DNA of 64,000 bases from Pseudomonas triticifolii (GCF_014358015.1 NZ_JACONV010000004.1:1-64000); one strand, 5' to 3'. Numbered from the stretch's first letter, positions 1 through 8,792 are shown. The notes: generated by a model from the letters alone, not told the origin. Numbers and translations: made by a program.

Positions 1-558
1 GTACAACGTGTCATTACCCGAACCGCCGGTGATGACGTTGTCGATGTCGTTGCCATAACCGGTAAAGGCACCAGCACCGACATAGGTCAGGCGTTCGACG
101 TTAGCAGCCAGGACGGTGTTGTTGGGACTGATCACCGACACGCGAACCTCATCATCACCGCCGCCGGCCTGCTCGATGATGGCAGGGGTGAACCCCATGT
201 TGACGTTGTAGACATCGTCGCCAGTTCCTCCTTCCAGTCGTAACCCTACGATCCCGTTGTACGGGCCGGCGGTGATGACGTCGTTGAAAGCAGAGCCGAT
301 GACGGTTTCTATACCATTCAGAGTATCCCCCTCCGCGTCGCCACCCTGTCCAACAACTCCAACTCCCAAGCGAATATTTATACTGATACCTTCTGTAGAT
401 GCCGAATAGTCAACAGTATCTGAACCAGCACCGCCATCGATTTTGTCCGCGCCAGCAGTACCCTTGATCAGGTCGTTGCCGCCCAGAGCGTTGATCTCAT
501 CATCCTCTGCGGTACCAATTAGTACATCTGCGCCAGCTGTTCCATTAATTACTGCCAT
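1..558 (-). CDS. RTX (hemolysin-type calcium-binding repeat) protein, N-terminal part
   Basis: Partial gene that starts at 558 on the minus strand and runs off the left edge, so the C-terminus is missing. The visible 186 codons open with MAVINGTAGADVLIGT and carry nonapeptide-type glycine/aspartate repeats (GGNDLIKGTAGADKIDGGAG, later LEGGTGDDVYNV and GGSGNDTLY), which bind calcium in type I secreted RTX proteins. There is no signal peptide, as expected for type I export, whose signal is C-terminal. A good Shine-Dalgarno (GGGAAG) precedes the ATG. The gene lies downstream of flgE in the same direction but beyond a terminator, so it is probably transcribed separately. Whether it is an adhesin, a protease or another RTX protein cannot be told from this part. 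Confidence 0.8.
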   Translation of the reverse strand, partial: MAVINGTAGADVLIGTAEDDEINALGGNDLIKGTAGADKIDGGAGSDTVDYSASTEGISINIRLGVGVVGQGGDAEGDTLNGIETVIGSAFNDVITAGPYNGIVGLRLEGGTGDDVYNVNMGFTPAIIEQAGGGDDEVRVSVISPNNTVLAANVERLTYVGAGAFTGYGNDIDNVITGGSGNDTLY

Positions 559-885
559 TTGCTTCTTCCCTGTTTTTTGCTTTAAGGATGTTGGACGGAG
601 TCTCAAAAAATCATTAGCTGCTTACAACATTCAAGCAAGAAGCTCTACAGAGTTTTTCGGCTGCCTCGAGCAAAGCTTAAGCAGAAATCTCGTCTATATG
701 TAAGTAAACTTTAAGCAAACACTGACGTTGTAACGATTGATTTCATTAAAAAGTTACGTTATGAAATGTAACTTAGGGGCCTTTCAGAAATATCAACACA
801 AACATCAGTCGCTTCCTACACTACTGCCAACACCCCTGCGACACCTATCGAAAACACTTGAAAAAGTCAATCACCAAAAACAAAA

Positions 886-907
886 AAGCCCCTGTTTAGA
901 GGGGCTT
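886..907 (-). terminator. Rho-independent terminator after flgE
   Basis: Perfect 8-bp stem (AAGCCCCT/AGGGGCTT) with a 6-nt loop and T-rich flanks on both strands. It lies 27 bp beyond the flgE stop and separates the flagellar operon from the RTX gene. The rest of 559-933 is AT-rich upstream sequence of the RTX gene with no gene that I can support. Confidence 0.85.
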
Positions 908-933
908 ATTTTTTAGTTGCAAAACCGACGTTA

Positions 934-2289
934 TCACGTCATCTGAATAGTGGTCTGCATGATAGTGCTCTGCGTCGAGATGGTCTTCGCGTTCGCCTGA
1001 TAGTTGCTCTGTGCCTTGATCAGGTTGACGAGTTCCATGGTCAGGTCAACGTTGGACTCTTCCAGCGCCTGGCCGGTGATGTAACCCAGGGTACCGGACT
1101 CCGGCGTGCCGCTGACCGGTACGCCGGACGCGAAGGTTTCACGCCAGTTGGTACCGCCAGCCTGTGCCAGACCCTGCACGTTGGCGAAGTTGGTCAGCGA
1201 CACCTGACCGATCACCTGCGACTTGCCGTTGGTGTAGGTGGCGAACAGGTTACCGGTCGCATCCACGCTCATCGCGCTGAGCTGGCCAGTGGCGTAGCCA
1301 TCCTGGTCCTGAGTGTTCAGGCCGGATACCGAAGCGGTCTGGGTGATGCCAGACATGTTGAGCTTGATATCAGCAGCACCCGTGGCACCGTTTGCCACCC
1401 AGGTCGCGGTCGCGCCCGAACCGGTCTGCACGCCCGGTACCCAGTTGGCAATGGTGAACGTGCCATCGGTATTGAACGTGATGTTGGCGCTATCGGTTGG
1501 CTTATCGATAGGCGGCGTAGACGTCGACGGCGTACCAGGCGTAGCGATCACCAATTTGCCGCCGGAGTCGAAGCTCAGGTCGTTCTTGTCGGGCACGGTC
1601 GACGTTGGATCGGAAATGCTGCGTCCGTCCATCAGCGAGTACATGGACCAGGAGTTGGTGCCGGTCTTCACGAAATACTGATCCAGGGTGTGCGCATTGC
1701 CCTGAGAGTCGTAAGTCGGGGTGCTGTACTTCATATTGTAGGTTTTGGTGTCGGTCGCATCGAACGTTGTGAGGCTCGGCAGTGCTGTCGTCGAGTTCAG
1801 GTTGGCGACGTTGGTAATCGCACTGGTCGCTTTGGGATCAAGGTTGGACGAGTCCACGCGCAGATCACTCAACGCTCCGGTCACGACGTTGCCATTGGCA
1901 TCAACGTTATAGCCCTGCAGTTTCATGCCGCCGCTGTTGACGACGAAACCTTCCTTGTCGGTGTGAAATGCACCGGCACGGGTATACAGCTTCTCGCCGT
2001 TGTTGCTGAGCTGGAAGAACCCGTTGCCGTTGATGGCAAGGTCCAGGCTGTTGGCGGTGCCGGTGGTCAGGTTGCCCTGGGAAAACTGCTGGGAGACCGC
2101 CGCGGTACTCACACCGCTGCCCACGTTGGTCTGGCCGGAAGTACCGCGAATCGACTGCGCGTACTGGTCCGCGAATTCCGCACGGGAAGACTTGAAACCA
2201 GTGGTCGCTACGTTGGCAATGTTGTTGCCGGTAACGTCAAGACTCTTGTTCGCAGCATAGAGCCCACTAAGACCGATATTGAAAGACAT
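934..2289 (-). CDS. flgE: Flagellar hook protein FlgE
   Basis: 451-residue hook subunit. It is exported by the flagellar type III apparatus and polymerises into the curved hook between rod and filament. The N-terminus (MSFNIGLSGLYAANKSLDVT, then GNNIANVATTGFKSS) is the conserved rod/hook family D0 heptad region. The C-terminus (NLIKAQSNYQANAKTISTQS) is the matching flagellar C-terminal helix. The Thr/Ser-rich middle is the variable surface domain. It is the last gene of a flgB-C-D-E run, 28 bp after flgD, followed by a terminator. Transcription is expected from the sigma-54 promoter ahead of flgB. Confidence 0.97.
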   Translation of the reverse strand: MSFNIGLSGLYAANKSLDVTGNNIANVATTGFKSSRAEFADQYAQSIRGTSGQTNVGSGVSTAAVSQQFSQGNLTTGTANSLDLAINGNGFFQLSNNGEKLYTRAGAFHTDKEGFVVNSGGMKLQGYNVDANGNVVTGALSDLRVDSSNLDPKATSAITNVANLNSTTALPSLTTFDATDTKTYNMKYSTPTYDSQGNAHTLDQYFVKTGTNSWSMYSLMDGRSISDPTSTVPDKNDLSFDSGGKLVIATPGTPSTSTPPIDKPTDSANITFNTDGTFTIANWVPGVQTGSGATATWVANGATGAADIKLNMSGITQTASVSGLNTQDQDGYATGQLSAMSVDATGNLFATYTNGKSQVIGQVSLTNFANVQGLAQAGGTNWRETFASGVPVSGTPESGTLGYITGQALEESNVDLTMELVNLIKAQSNYQANAKTISTQSTIMQTTIQMT

Positions 2290-2317
2290 ATTTCACTCCT
2301 GCGCCGTCTGGTCGGCT

Positions 2318-2995
2318 CTATATTCCGATCGTTTGAACTTTGGACAGGGCAATACTGCCGCTACCCAGGTTGAGCATTGTTTCTGCACCATTGACGCCCA
2401 GCGTGACGCTGTTGACCGTCGCTGGCAGGTACGTCGACAACTGGGTGTTCTTGCCGTCAATCGAGCCTTCAGCCTTGAAGGTGTAATTGCCGGCCGGTGC
2501 AACGGTTCCATCGCTGGCCATACCGTCCCAGGCAAAGCTGGCGGTGCCGGCTTTCTGAGCACCCAGATCGACGGTGTCGACCAGGTTGGACTGCGAGTCG
2601 TAGATCTTGACCGATGTCACCGAGCTGGCGCCCGGTACCACGATCGAGCCGGTCATGCCCTTGGCGGTATCCACCGTGGTGGAGCCCGACTCGATGATCA
2701 CCGAGCGCCCCACCAGCGAAGAAGCCTGCAGGGCCTGCGAGGACTTGTAGCTGGTGGCGATGGAATCAACCGTCGACGTCAGGTTCTGCATGCTTTCGAG
2801 GCTGCTGAACTGAGCCAGCTGCGCCACGAACTGCGTGTTGTCTTGAGGGTCCAGCGGGTTCTGGTTCTTCATCTGCGTGACGAGCAGTTGCAGAAACGCA
2901 TCTTTGCCCAGCGTGCCGGTCGAATCAGTCTTCGTCGGCGTCGGGTTTTGCAGCGTATTCAGAAAACTCGTCGAGATATCGTTTTCAACGGCCAT
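2318..2995 (-). CDS. flgD: Flagellar hook assembly (capping) protein FlgD
   Basis: 225-residue hook cap scaffold that sits at the hook tip during FlgE assembly and is then discarded. The N-terminal half contains the typical LGKDAFLQLLVTQMKNQNPL segment and DNTQFVAQLAQFSSLESM. The C-terminal half has the FlgD Tudor/Ig-like fold sequence (VKIYDSQSNLVDTVDLG and FAWDGMASDGTVAPAGNYTF). Its length is normal for the family. It sits between flgC (15 bp gap) and flgE in the same operon. Confidence 0.97.
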   Translation of the reverse strand: MAVENDISTSFLNTLQNPTPTKTDSTGTLGKDAFLQLLVTQMKNQNPLDPQDNTQFVAQLAQFSSLESMQNLTSTVDSIATSYKSSQALQASSLVGRSVIIESGSTTVDTAKGMTGSIVVPGASSVTSVKIYDSQSNLVDTVDLGAQKAGTASFAWDGMASDGTVAPAGNYTFKAEGSIDGKNTQLSTYLPATVNSVTLGVNGAETMLNLGSGSIALSKVQTIGI

Positions 2996-3010
2996 GTCGT
3001 TCGCCTTCTA

Positions 3011-3451
3011 TCACTGACCGAGGGTCAGAACCTTCTGCATCATGGATTTTGCGGTGTTCATGATTTCGGCGTTGGTCTGGAACGAACGACTCGCAGAAAT
3101 CATGTCGGCCATTTCTTCCACAACGTTGACGTTGGGGTAGTAGACATACCCGTTCTTGTCAGCCGAAGGATGATTAGGCTCGTAGCGCGCTTCAAGGTTG
3201 GAACTGTCTTCGATGATGCCGTTGACCTGAACGCCCTGCCCGGCTTCGCCTTGATCCTGAAACAGCGAGCCGCCTGTGGATTGCTGGTTCTGCATCACCG
3301 TGGCAAACACTGGGTGACGGGCGCGATAGGTCTGGTCCATGCTCGAGGAAACGGTCTCGGCGTTGGCGATGTTACTGGCCGTGGTGTTCAGACGTGTGGT
3401 CTGGGCACTCATGGCGCTGCCGGCAATGTTGAACACATTGGCTAGGGACAT
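3011..3451 (-). CDS. flgC: Flagellar basal-body rod protein FlgC
   Basis: 146-residue proximal rod subunit. The N-terminal helix (MSLANVFNIAGSAMSAQTTR, TTASNIANAETVSS) and C-terminal helix (EMADMISASRSFQTNAEIMN) match the flagellar rod family. The central segment GYVYYPNVNVVEEMADM is characteristic of FlgC. The start lies 3 bp after the flgB stop, which suggests coupled translation. Confidence 0.97.
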   Translation of the reverse strand: MSLANVFNIAGSAMSAQTTRLNTTASNIANAETVSSSMDQTYRARHPVFATVMQNQQSTGGSLFQDQGEAGQGVQVNGIIEDSSNLEARYEPNHPSADKNGYVYYPNVNVVEEMADMISASRSFQTNAEIMNTAKSMMQKVLTLGQ

Positions 3452-3454
3452 GAA

Positions 3455-3862
3455 TTACTCTCCGCGAAGGGCTGCAACCAGCCCTTTGAACTTGCTGTTG
3501 AGCAGTGTGAAACTGGCCTGGAAGCCCATGGCGTTCTCGGTGTAGCTGGCCTGCTCGACCTGGGAATCAACCGTGTTCTGGTCCAGCGACGGCTGCGACG
3601 GCGTGCGGTACATCAGCGTACCGTCCTGATTGCTCATGCCCTCGGCTTCGATGTGACGGCCGTTGGTCATGCTCAACGAGACGCGACCGTTCTGAACCTT
3701 GTCGTTCTCGGCAGCCAGCACCGAGGAAAAGTCCAGGTCGCGAGCCTTGAAGTTCGGGGTATCGGCGTTGGAAATGTTATTGGCCAACACTTCTGCACGC
3801 TGAGCCCGGAAGTTCAGAGCCTTTTCGTGGATGCCTAATGCTTTGTCGAAGCTGATGCTCAT
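3455..3862 (-). CDS. flgB: Flagellar basal-body rod protein FlgB
   Basis: 135-residue proximal rod subunit and first gene of the flgBCDE operon. The N-terminus (MSISFDKALGIHEKALNFRA, then NNISNADTPNFKARDLDF) is diagnostic of FlgB. The C-terminus (YTENAMGFQASFTLLNSKFK) is the rod-family helix. The sigma-54 promoter at 3910-3924 lies about 48 bp upstream of the start codon. Confidence 0.97.
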   Translation of the reverse strand: MSISFDKALGIHEKALNFRAQRAEVLANNISNADTPNFKARDLDFSSVLAAENDKVQNGRVSLSMTNGRHIEAEGMSNQDGTLMYRTPSQPSLDQNTVDSQVEQASYTENAMGFQASFTLLNSKFKGLVAALRGE

Positions 3863-3909
3863 GTCGGGAAACCTTTGCCGGTTGACCTGATTCTGTTGTT
3901 ACTGACAAA

Positions 3910-3924
3910 GCAATCGGCGTGCCA
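3910..3924 (-). promoter_or_regulatory. Sigma-54 (RpoN) promoter of flgBCDE
   Basis: On the minus strand the sequence reads TGGCACG-CCGA-TTGC, an exact match to the -24/-12 consensus TGGCACG-N4-TTGC. It ends 48 bp before the flgB ATG. In pseudomonads flgB operons are known sigma-54 targets that need an enhancer-binding protein (FleR in P. aeruginosa); this is family knowledge. Confidence 0.9.
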
Positions 3925-3959
3925 CTTCTCAAAAGCCAATGATTACGGGGCTCTCGGCC

Positions 3960-4024
3960 AGCGGCAAAGCGGCAATGCCAGAAAAGCGGCAAGGCATTTC
4001 CGCTGTGGCGAGGTAAAGCGGCAA
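3960..4024. promoter_or_regulatory. Four direct copies of AGCGGCAA, candidate enhancer sites upstream of flgB
   Basis: AGCGGCAA occurs at 3960-3967, 3968-3975, 3985-3992 and 4017-4024, start-to-start spacings 8, 17 and 32 bp. The block lies about 36-114 bp upstream of the sigma-54 promoter, where an enhancer-binding protein such as FleR would act. The binding function is inferred from repetition and position only. The rest of 3863-4211 has no gene. Confidence 0.5.
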
Positions 4025-4161
4025 GACAGGTGCCGTTTTTTTGCCAGTATTGGATGGCAACCCGACGCTGCGCGGCCTTATCCATTCAGTCGCCAAAAAC
4101 GCCAGACAGGGGTTTGGTTGCCGATGCACTGTCATGTCACGTCGACAAAAAACACACCCAC

Positions 4162-4191
4162 AAAAAAAGAGACTCGAAAGTCTCTTTTTTT
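4162..4191 (-). terminator. Rho-independent terminator after cheR
   Basis: Stem GAGACT/AGTCTC with a CGAA tetraloop (4169-4184), flanked by seven A on one side and seven T on the other. It is therefore bidirectional in form. It lies 20 bp beyond the cheR stop and before the flgB promoter region. Confidence 0.85.
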
Positions 4192-4211
4192 GGTTGATAT
4201 CCAGCCCGTCA

Positions 4212-5039
4212 TCACTTGGCCTTGTAGATGATCCCCGGACTGCACTGAACCATCTGATAATGATCCGGCAAACCATTGAGCGCTTCGGAGGCTCCCAGGA
4301 ACAGATAGCCGCCCGGCTTGAGCGTGCCATGGATGCGCAGCAGGATGTCTTTCTTCACTTCTGCCGAGAAATAGATCAGCACGTTGCGGCAGAACACGAT
4401 GTCGAACTTGCCCAGCGCAGCGTAGCTGTCGAGCAGGTTGAAGGAACGAAACTCCACGCGACTCTTGATCGGTGCCTTGACGACCCAGCGGCCCGGGCTC
4501 TTGACGTCGAAGAAGCGCTGCAGGCGATCCGGCGACAAGCCACGGCCGATGGCAAGACTGTCGTATTCACCGGTCTTGCAGTTGTTGAGCATCGCACCCG
4601 ACAGGTCGGTGGCAACGATCTGTGCGCCGGACTTGAGCTGGCCAGGGTTGGCGCGCTCGAATTCATCGATGGACATCGACAGCGAATACGGCTCCTGACC
4701 CGACGAGCAGGCAGCGGACCAAATGCGCAGGCGCTGACCAGGACTGGCCTTGATCTGCTCGGGCAACACCTTGTTCTTCAGCACTTCAAAGGGATAGGTG
4801 TCGCGAAACCACAGGGTTTCGTTGGTCGTCATCGCATCGACCACTTGCTCACGCAAACCACTGCGCGGCTGCGTCTGGATGCGTTGAACCAACTCGCCAA
4901 GCGACTTGATGCTTTGCTGCTCCATCAGTTTGTTGAGACGACTGGACACCAGGTACTGCTTGTTCTCCCCAAGCAGAATGCCACAGGCTTTTTCCAGAAA
5001 TACCCGGAACTGATCAAAATCCAAATTACCCGTAGACAA
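4212..5039 (-). CDS. cheR: Chemotaxis protein methyltransferase CheR
   Basis: Transfers methyl groups from S-adenosylmethionine to glutamates of chemoreceptors in the cytoplasm. 275 residues from a TTG start at 5039; the family N-terminus (STGNLDFDQFRVFLEKACG) follows directly, and GAGAGG lies about 8 nt upstream. An in-frame extension to 5204 reads through intergenic sequence and does not look like protein. The N-terminal helical domain is followed by the SAM-binding segment (RIWSAACSSGQEPYSLSM) and the DIVFCRNVLIYF motif. It lies 52 bp downstream of cheV in the same direction. Confidence 0.95.
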   Translation of the reverse strand: MSTGNLDFDQFRVFLEKACGILLGENKQYLVSSRLNKLMEQQSIKSLGELVQRIQTQPRSGLREQVVDAMTTNETLWFRDTYPFEVLKNKVLPEQIKASPGQRLRIWSAACSSGQEPYSLSMSIDEFERANPGQLKSGAQIVATDLSGAMLNNCKTGEYDSLAIGRGLSPDRLQRFFDVKSPGRWVVKAPIKSRVEFRSFNLLDSYAALGKFDIVFCRNVLIYFSAEVKKDILLRIHGTLKPGGYLFLGASEALNGLPDHYQMVQCSPGIIYKAK

Positions 5040-5091
5040 GGTGCAGCCTCTCAAAATCAGGTGAATCACCGTGGGCGACGCCCACAACTTA

Positions 5092-6018
5092 TTATTCTGC
5101 TGCCTTGATCCGTGCCACAACCCTGGCTGCCAGATCATCAGGCCGGAATTTCGCAAGGAAATCGTCAGCACCGACTTTCTTGACCATCGCCTGGTTGAAA
5201 ACACCGGAAAGCGAGGTATGCAGGGTGATGTGCATTTGCTGCATGCGCGGATCGCTACGAATCGCAGCGGTTAGGGTATAGCCATCCATCTCCGGCATTT
5301 CAATGTCGGAGATCATCATCAGAAATTCTTCGTGAGGTTTTTTGCCCTCTTCGACCATCTTGCGCAAGTAATCGAGTGCCTGTCGACCATCATTCAACGC
5401 GACCACTTCCACGCCGACGGTTTCAAGACAGCGACTGACCTGCTTGCGCGCCACCGAAGAATCGTCGACGGTCAGCACCCGCATCGAGACGGCTTTGTGA
5501 TGAACCTCTTCATCAATGACGCCCACCGACACCTCTTCGGAAATAGGTGCGACCTCGGCGAGAATTTTCTCGACGTCGATGATTTCCACCAACTGATTAT
5601 CCACCCGCGTGACCGCGGTCAGATAATGGTCGCGCCCTGTACCCTTGGGTGGCGGATGAATCTCTTCCCAGTTCATGTTGACGATGCGCTCGACCGAGTG
5701 CACCAGAAAACCCTGAACCTTGGTGTTGTATTCAGTGATGATTACAAAGGAGTTGGGCAGCGAAATCATACCCTTGCCGCCAGTCGCCATCGCCAGATCC
5801 ATGATCGGAATCGTGCCGCCGCGAATGCTCGCCACGCCCCGCACGATCGGGCTCGACTTGGGCATGATGGTAAGTTTCGGGCATTGCAGTACTTCTTTGA
5901 CCTTGAACACGTTAATCCCATAGAGCTGCTTGCCGTCGAGACGGAACAAGAGCAACTCCAGGCGATTCTGACCCACCAGCTGAGTTCGCTGGTTTACCGA
6001 ATCCATTACACCTGCCAT
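5092..6018 (-). CDS. cheV: Chemotaxis coupling/adaptor protein CheV
   Basis: 308 residues: an N-terminal CheW-like coupling domain (about 20-165; LFRLDGKQLYGINVFKVKEV) and a C-terminal receiver domain (about 180-300). The receiver phospho-acceptor Asp is in the segment MISDIEMPEMDGYTL. It links receptors to CheA and modulates adaptation. The start at 6018 (MAGVMDSVNQRTQ) has an AAGGGGGG Shine-Dalgarno 7 nt upstream; twelve further upstream codons are less likely. A FliA-type promoter lies at 6065-6091. Confidence 0.95.
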   Translation of the reverse strand: MAGVMDSVNQRTQLVGQNRLELLLFRLDGKQLYGINVFKVKEVLQCPKLTIMPKSSPIVRGVASIRGGTIPIMDLAMATGGKGMISLPNSFVIITEYNTKVQGFLVHSVERIVNMNWEEIHPPPKGTGRDHYLTAVTRVDNQLVEIIDVEKILAEVAPISEEVSVGVIDEEVHHKAVSMRVLTVDDSSVARKQVSRCLETVGVEVVALNDGRQALDYLRKMVEEGKKPHEEFLMMISDIEMPEMDGYTLTAAIRSDPRMQQMHITLHTSLSGVFNQAMVKKVGADDFLAKFRPDDLAARVVARIKAAE

Positions 6019-6064
6019 GCCGACCCCCCTTGCCAAAGTGACCGTTCTCCACACACCAGACTGG

Positions 6065-6091
6065 TAAGCGGCACGGGCTTTGCTTTTTATA
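6065..6091 (-). promoter_or_regulatory. Candidate FliA (sigma-28) promoter of cheV-cheR
   Basis: On the minus strand: TATA, 15-bp spacer, GCCGCTTA, against the consensus TAAA-N15-GCCGATAA (three mismatches in twelve). It lies 47 bp upstream of the cheV ATG. cheVR is a FliA-dependent class IV operon in P. aeruginosa, which supports the call. Confidence 0.55.
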
Positions 6092-6095
6092 CGTT

Positions 6096-6854
6096 ATGAA
6101 CGCACAGACGACAATTTCTCGACACATCGCATTAGAAACCCGCAGGCTCCTGTGCGCAATCGGCTTGCTGTGCCTTTTCAGCGCCGCAAATGTCAGCCGC
6201 GCTGAGAATTTCACACTGCCTGAACAGCTTATCGGCGTCACCCAAGGGTTTCTTGAGTTCACAGTAGAAGACTATTTGGCAACCAACCAGATTGACGGGC
6301 GTCACGACATTCAGGTCAAGCAACTGGACCCGCGGTTGCGCATGGCTTCGTGCGACAAGGATTTGACAGCAACACTGGAAAGCCCGCGCCCGGTCGGCAG
6401 GGTGACAGTGAAGGTGCGCTGCGAAGGGTCGTCGCCATGGACGGTGTTCGTCCCTGCGCAAGTGCAGCTGTTTCGCAACGTGGTGACCGTTGTGCGGCCC
6501 ATGAAACGCGATGCGATTGTCAGCGAAGACGATGTCGCCCTGCGCGAGCGGGATGTCAGCAGCCTGGGGCTCGGGTTTCTCGCTTCACTGGATCAGGCCG
6601 TGGGACAGAAAGTCCTACGACCAATGGTCATTGATCAGGTCGTGACCCCGGTGGCGCTGGAGCAGCCACAAATGATTCACAAAGGTGATCAGGTGATCAT
6701 CATTGCACGGAGCGGCTCGCTGGCCGTGCGCATGCCGGGCGAGGCGCTGTCGGACGGCAGCTTCAACGAGCAGATACGAGTGAAGAACCTGAACTCGAAT
6801 CGTGTCATCAAGGCCAACGTGACTGGCCCCGGACAGGTGGAAGTCGCCATGTGA
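6096..6854 (+). CDS. flgA: Flagellar P-ring assembly protein FlgA
   Basis: 252-residue periplasmic chaperone for the P-ring protein FlgI. A signal peptide is visible ([21 protein letters not shown], cleavage near residue 36). The mature part carries a SAF-like domain and the C-terminal FlgA domain ([20 protein letters not shown], then [24 protein letters not shown] end). Divergent from cheV with a 77-bp shared upstream region; followed by flgM. Confidence 0.94.
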   Translation: MNAQTTISRHIALETRRLLCAIGLLCLFSAANVSRAENFTLPEQLIGVTQGFLEFTVEDYLATNQIDGRHDIQVKQLDPRLRMASCDKDLTATLESPRPVGRVTVKVRCEGSSPWTVFVPAQVQLFRNVVTVVRPMKRDAIVSEDDVALRERDVSSLGLGFLASLDQAVGQKVLRPMVIDQVVTPVALEQPQMIHKGDQVIIIARSGSLAVRMPGEALSDGSFNEQIRVKNLNSNRVIKANVTGPGQVEVAM

Positions 6855-6950
6855 GCATATTGATGCTGGCGTAGAACGGGCGTTTTTTCTAGACTGCGGC
6901 AACTATCCGACGGTGAAAGCCTCTATTGAGAAGCTTTATCACGACGAGCC

Positions 6951-6977
6951 TAAAGTTTTATCGGGGATGGCCGAAAA
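6951..6977 (+). promoter_or_regulatory. FliA (sigma-28) promoter of flgM-flgN
   Basis: TAAA at 6951-6954, a 15-bp spacer, then GCCGAAAA at 6970-6977 (consensus TAAA-N15-GCCGATAA, one mismatch). It lies 37 bp upstream of the flgM start chosen here. FliA control of flgM gives the usual feedback in which the anti-sigma gene is made by its own target. Confidence 0.85.
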
Positions 6978-7014
6978 CAAGGCAAGCGTCCAAACACCCA
7001 GAGGTTTTTCAGTC

Positions 7015-7332
7015 ATGGTCATAGATTTTAATCGCCTTAACAGCTCCCAGCCCGTCGGTGGCGCATCGCGTACCGGCGCTCCAAAAGAATCCAGCAAGAC
7101 CGATGCAGCGATCCCTGCTGGCAGCACCGCAGGTGTGAAAAGCACCGGGGAAACCGTTTCATTGAGCAGTGAGGCTCAACAGTTGCAGAAAATCACTGAC
7201 AAGCTTGCCGATCTGCCGACCGTTAACAGCGCTCGTGTTGCAGAACTCAAGCAAGCCATTGCAGACGGTACTTACACAGTAGACAGCAACCGTGTAGCCA
7301 GCAAGTTGCTGAATTTCGAAACCCAACGCTAG
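7015..7332 (+). CDS. flgM: Negative regulator of flagellin synthesis FlgM (anti-sigma-28)
   Basis: 105 residues from the ATG at 7015 ([16 protein letters not shown]). A longer frame from 6913 runs through the FliA promoter and is rejected. The protein is Ser/Thr/Gly-rich and disordered in the first half. The C-terminal half ([19 protein letters not shown] to VASKLLNFE) is the FliA-binding region. FlgM holds FliA inactive until it is exported through the completed hook. It is followed by flgN, 49 bp away. Confidence 0.93.
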   Translation: MVIDFNRLNSSQPVGGASRTGAPKESSKTDAAIPAGSTAGVKSTGETVSLSSEAQQLQKITDKLADLPTVNSARVAELKQAIADGTYTVDSNRVASKLLNFETQR

Positions 7333-7381
7333 CCCTCGGCTCGCGCTGGATATTCTGGACGCTTAAAAACCAGAGCATGCG

Positions 7382-7849
7382 ATGCAAGACACTATTTTGC
7401 TTCAGATGATCACCGACGACATGATTCCTGCCCGACAGCTGCATGAGCTATTGCTGGCTGAATCATTGATCCTGCAAGGCCGCAACATGGCCGATATGGA
7501 ACATGTGCTGGCGCAGAAACAGGCGCTGGTGATCCTGCTCGAACAGCACGGTCGCAGGCGCAGTCAGGTGTTGACAGGCCTTGGGCTGCCAGCGAACAGG
7601 GCTGGACTTGAACAACTGGCCAGCCAGTCGGAAGCTGGCGAGCAGTTGCTGGCAGCGGGCGATGAGCTGAACGCGCTGATTGCCGAATGCCAGACACTCA
7701 ACGAGCGCAACGGCAGTCTGATCCAGTTGCAACAGGTGAGTACCGCCCATCAGCTTCGCATTCTGAACGGCGGCGATACGCCGACCTTGTACGATAATCG
7801 CGGATCCACTGCTGGAAGAGCAAAACCACGCCCCCTAAGTCAGGCGTAA
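7382..7849 (+). CDS. flgN: Flagellar export chaperone FlgN
   Basis: 155 residues, mostly alpha-helical. The family pattern of long amphipathic helices is seen (HELLLAESLILQGRNMADME, LAQKQALVILLEQHG, LNALIAECQTLNERNGSLIQ), with a less ordered C-terminal tail. FlgN chaperones hook-filament junction proteins FlgK and FlgL. Assignment rests on the helical profile, size and position after flgM. Confidence 0.88.
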   Translation: MQDTILLQMITDDMIPARQLHELLLAESLILQGRNMADMEHVLAQKQALVILLEQHGRRRSQVLTGLGLPANRAGLEQLASQSEAGEQLLAAGDELNALIAECQTLNERNGSLIQLQQVSTAHQLRILNGGDTPTLYDNRGSTAGRAKPRPLSQA

Positions 7850-7931
7850 CTTCCTGTATAAAGGTTTCGTGCGTAGTGGCAGAATGCCCGCTGTTGCGTT
7901 GCCGTAGTATTTTGCCTGGAGATGTAAGAAC

Positions 7932-8678
7932 GTGAATGGCTCAAGTGCGGATGATGCTCCGCAGCCCCCAAAGGTCCTGAATACATCTTTGGAAATCGCC
8001 GCTAACCTGCGGTTACTCCTCGAAAGTCATGATCCTTTGATCATTACCTTTCACGAGCGCGCCCAGCGCTTTCAGAGCTACGTTATCGAAGTCGACCGTG
8101 ACAACAATGTCCTGGCGCTCGACGAAATGATCCCCCGCGATGGCGAACGATTCCTGAGCAACGGCGAGTCCTTCCGTGTGGAAGGTTTTCACGATGGCGT
8201 GCGTATTGCCTGGGACAGCTCGGAGCAAATGAGCATCGTCGATAACGACGGTCAGCGTCTGTATCGCGGGTCTTTGCCCGAAGAAGTCATTTACCACCAG
8301 CGTCGCAATGCCTTCCGCGCCGCCCTCAAGCTGGCGCAACTGGTCGATGTCGAAATCGGCGGCGACAAGCTCAAATCCCCGCTCACCGGCAAGCTGCTGG
8401 ATATCTCGGCGACCGGGTGCAAACTGCGCTTTGAAGGCGACGTGTCGGAGCGCATGCAACTGGGACAGGTGTATGAGCGGTTTATCGCCAGGCTGCCGTT
8501 CGGTGCGATGACCGCACCCGTGGAGTTGAGGTATCTGCACTTCGAAGAAAGATTTCACACCACCTTTGCCGGTGTACGCTTCCACAACATGAGTGGACTG
8601 GTACAGCGGCAGGTCGAGCGTTTTGTGTATCAATTGCAGCGAGAAGCACGACGCTTCGATAAAGACGACGATTTCTGA
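7932..8678 (+). CDS. flgZ: PilZ-domain flagellar brake protein FlgZ/YcgR
   Basis: 248 residues from a GTG start, with GGAG 10 nt upstream. An N-terminal YcgR domain (about 15-110) is followed by a PilZ domain with both cyclic-di-GMP motifs: RRNAFR (RxxxR) and DISATGCKL (D/NxSxxG). On binding cyclic-di-GMP such proteins slow or bias the flagellar motor. The position after flgMN is the usual one in Pseudomonas. No convincing FliA promoter is visible in the 82-bp gap. Confidence 0.92.
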   Translation: MNGSSADDAPQPPKVLNTSLEIAANLRLLLESHDPLIITFHERAQRFQSYVIEVDRDNNVLALDEMIPRDGERFLSNGESFRVEGFHDGVRIAWDSSEQMSIVDNDGQRLYRGSLPEEVIYHQRRNAFRAALKLAQLVDVEIGGDKLKSPLTGKLLDISATGCKLRFEGDVSERMQLGQVYERFIARLPFGAMTAPVELRYLHFEERFHTTFAGVRFHNMSGLVQRQVERFVYQLQREARRFDKDDDF

Positions 8679-8696
8679 TACCACGCTTGTTTACCG

Positions 8697-8724
8697 ATGA
8701 TCGCGGCACGCCTGCCGCGATCAT
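8697..8724. terminator. Hairpin between convergent flgZ and MFS genes
   Basis: Perfect 12-bp stem (ATGATCGCGGCA/TGCCGCGATCAT) with a 4-nt loop, placed between two convergent genes. No U-tract follows on either strand, so it may be a weak or bidirectional terminator. Confidence 0.55.
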
Positions 8725-8792
8725 GGGCCTATCCCGCCATAACCCTTCGTACCCTATCCGGTTTTACCCAGGCACCGTACTCATCGGTGTTA

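Noticed and set aside
7859..7886. FliA-type promoter before flgZ
   Set aside because: TAAA is present, but the -10 element matches the consensus at only three or four of eight bases.
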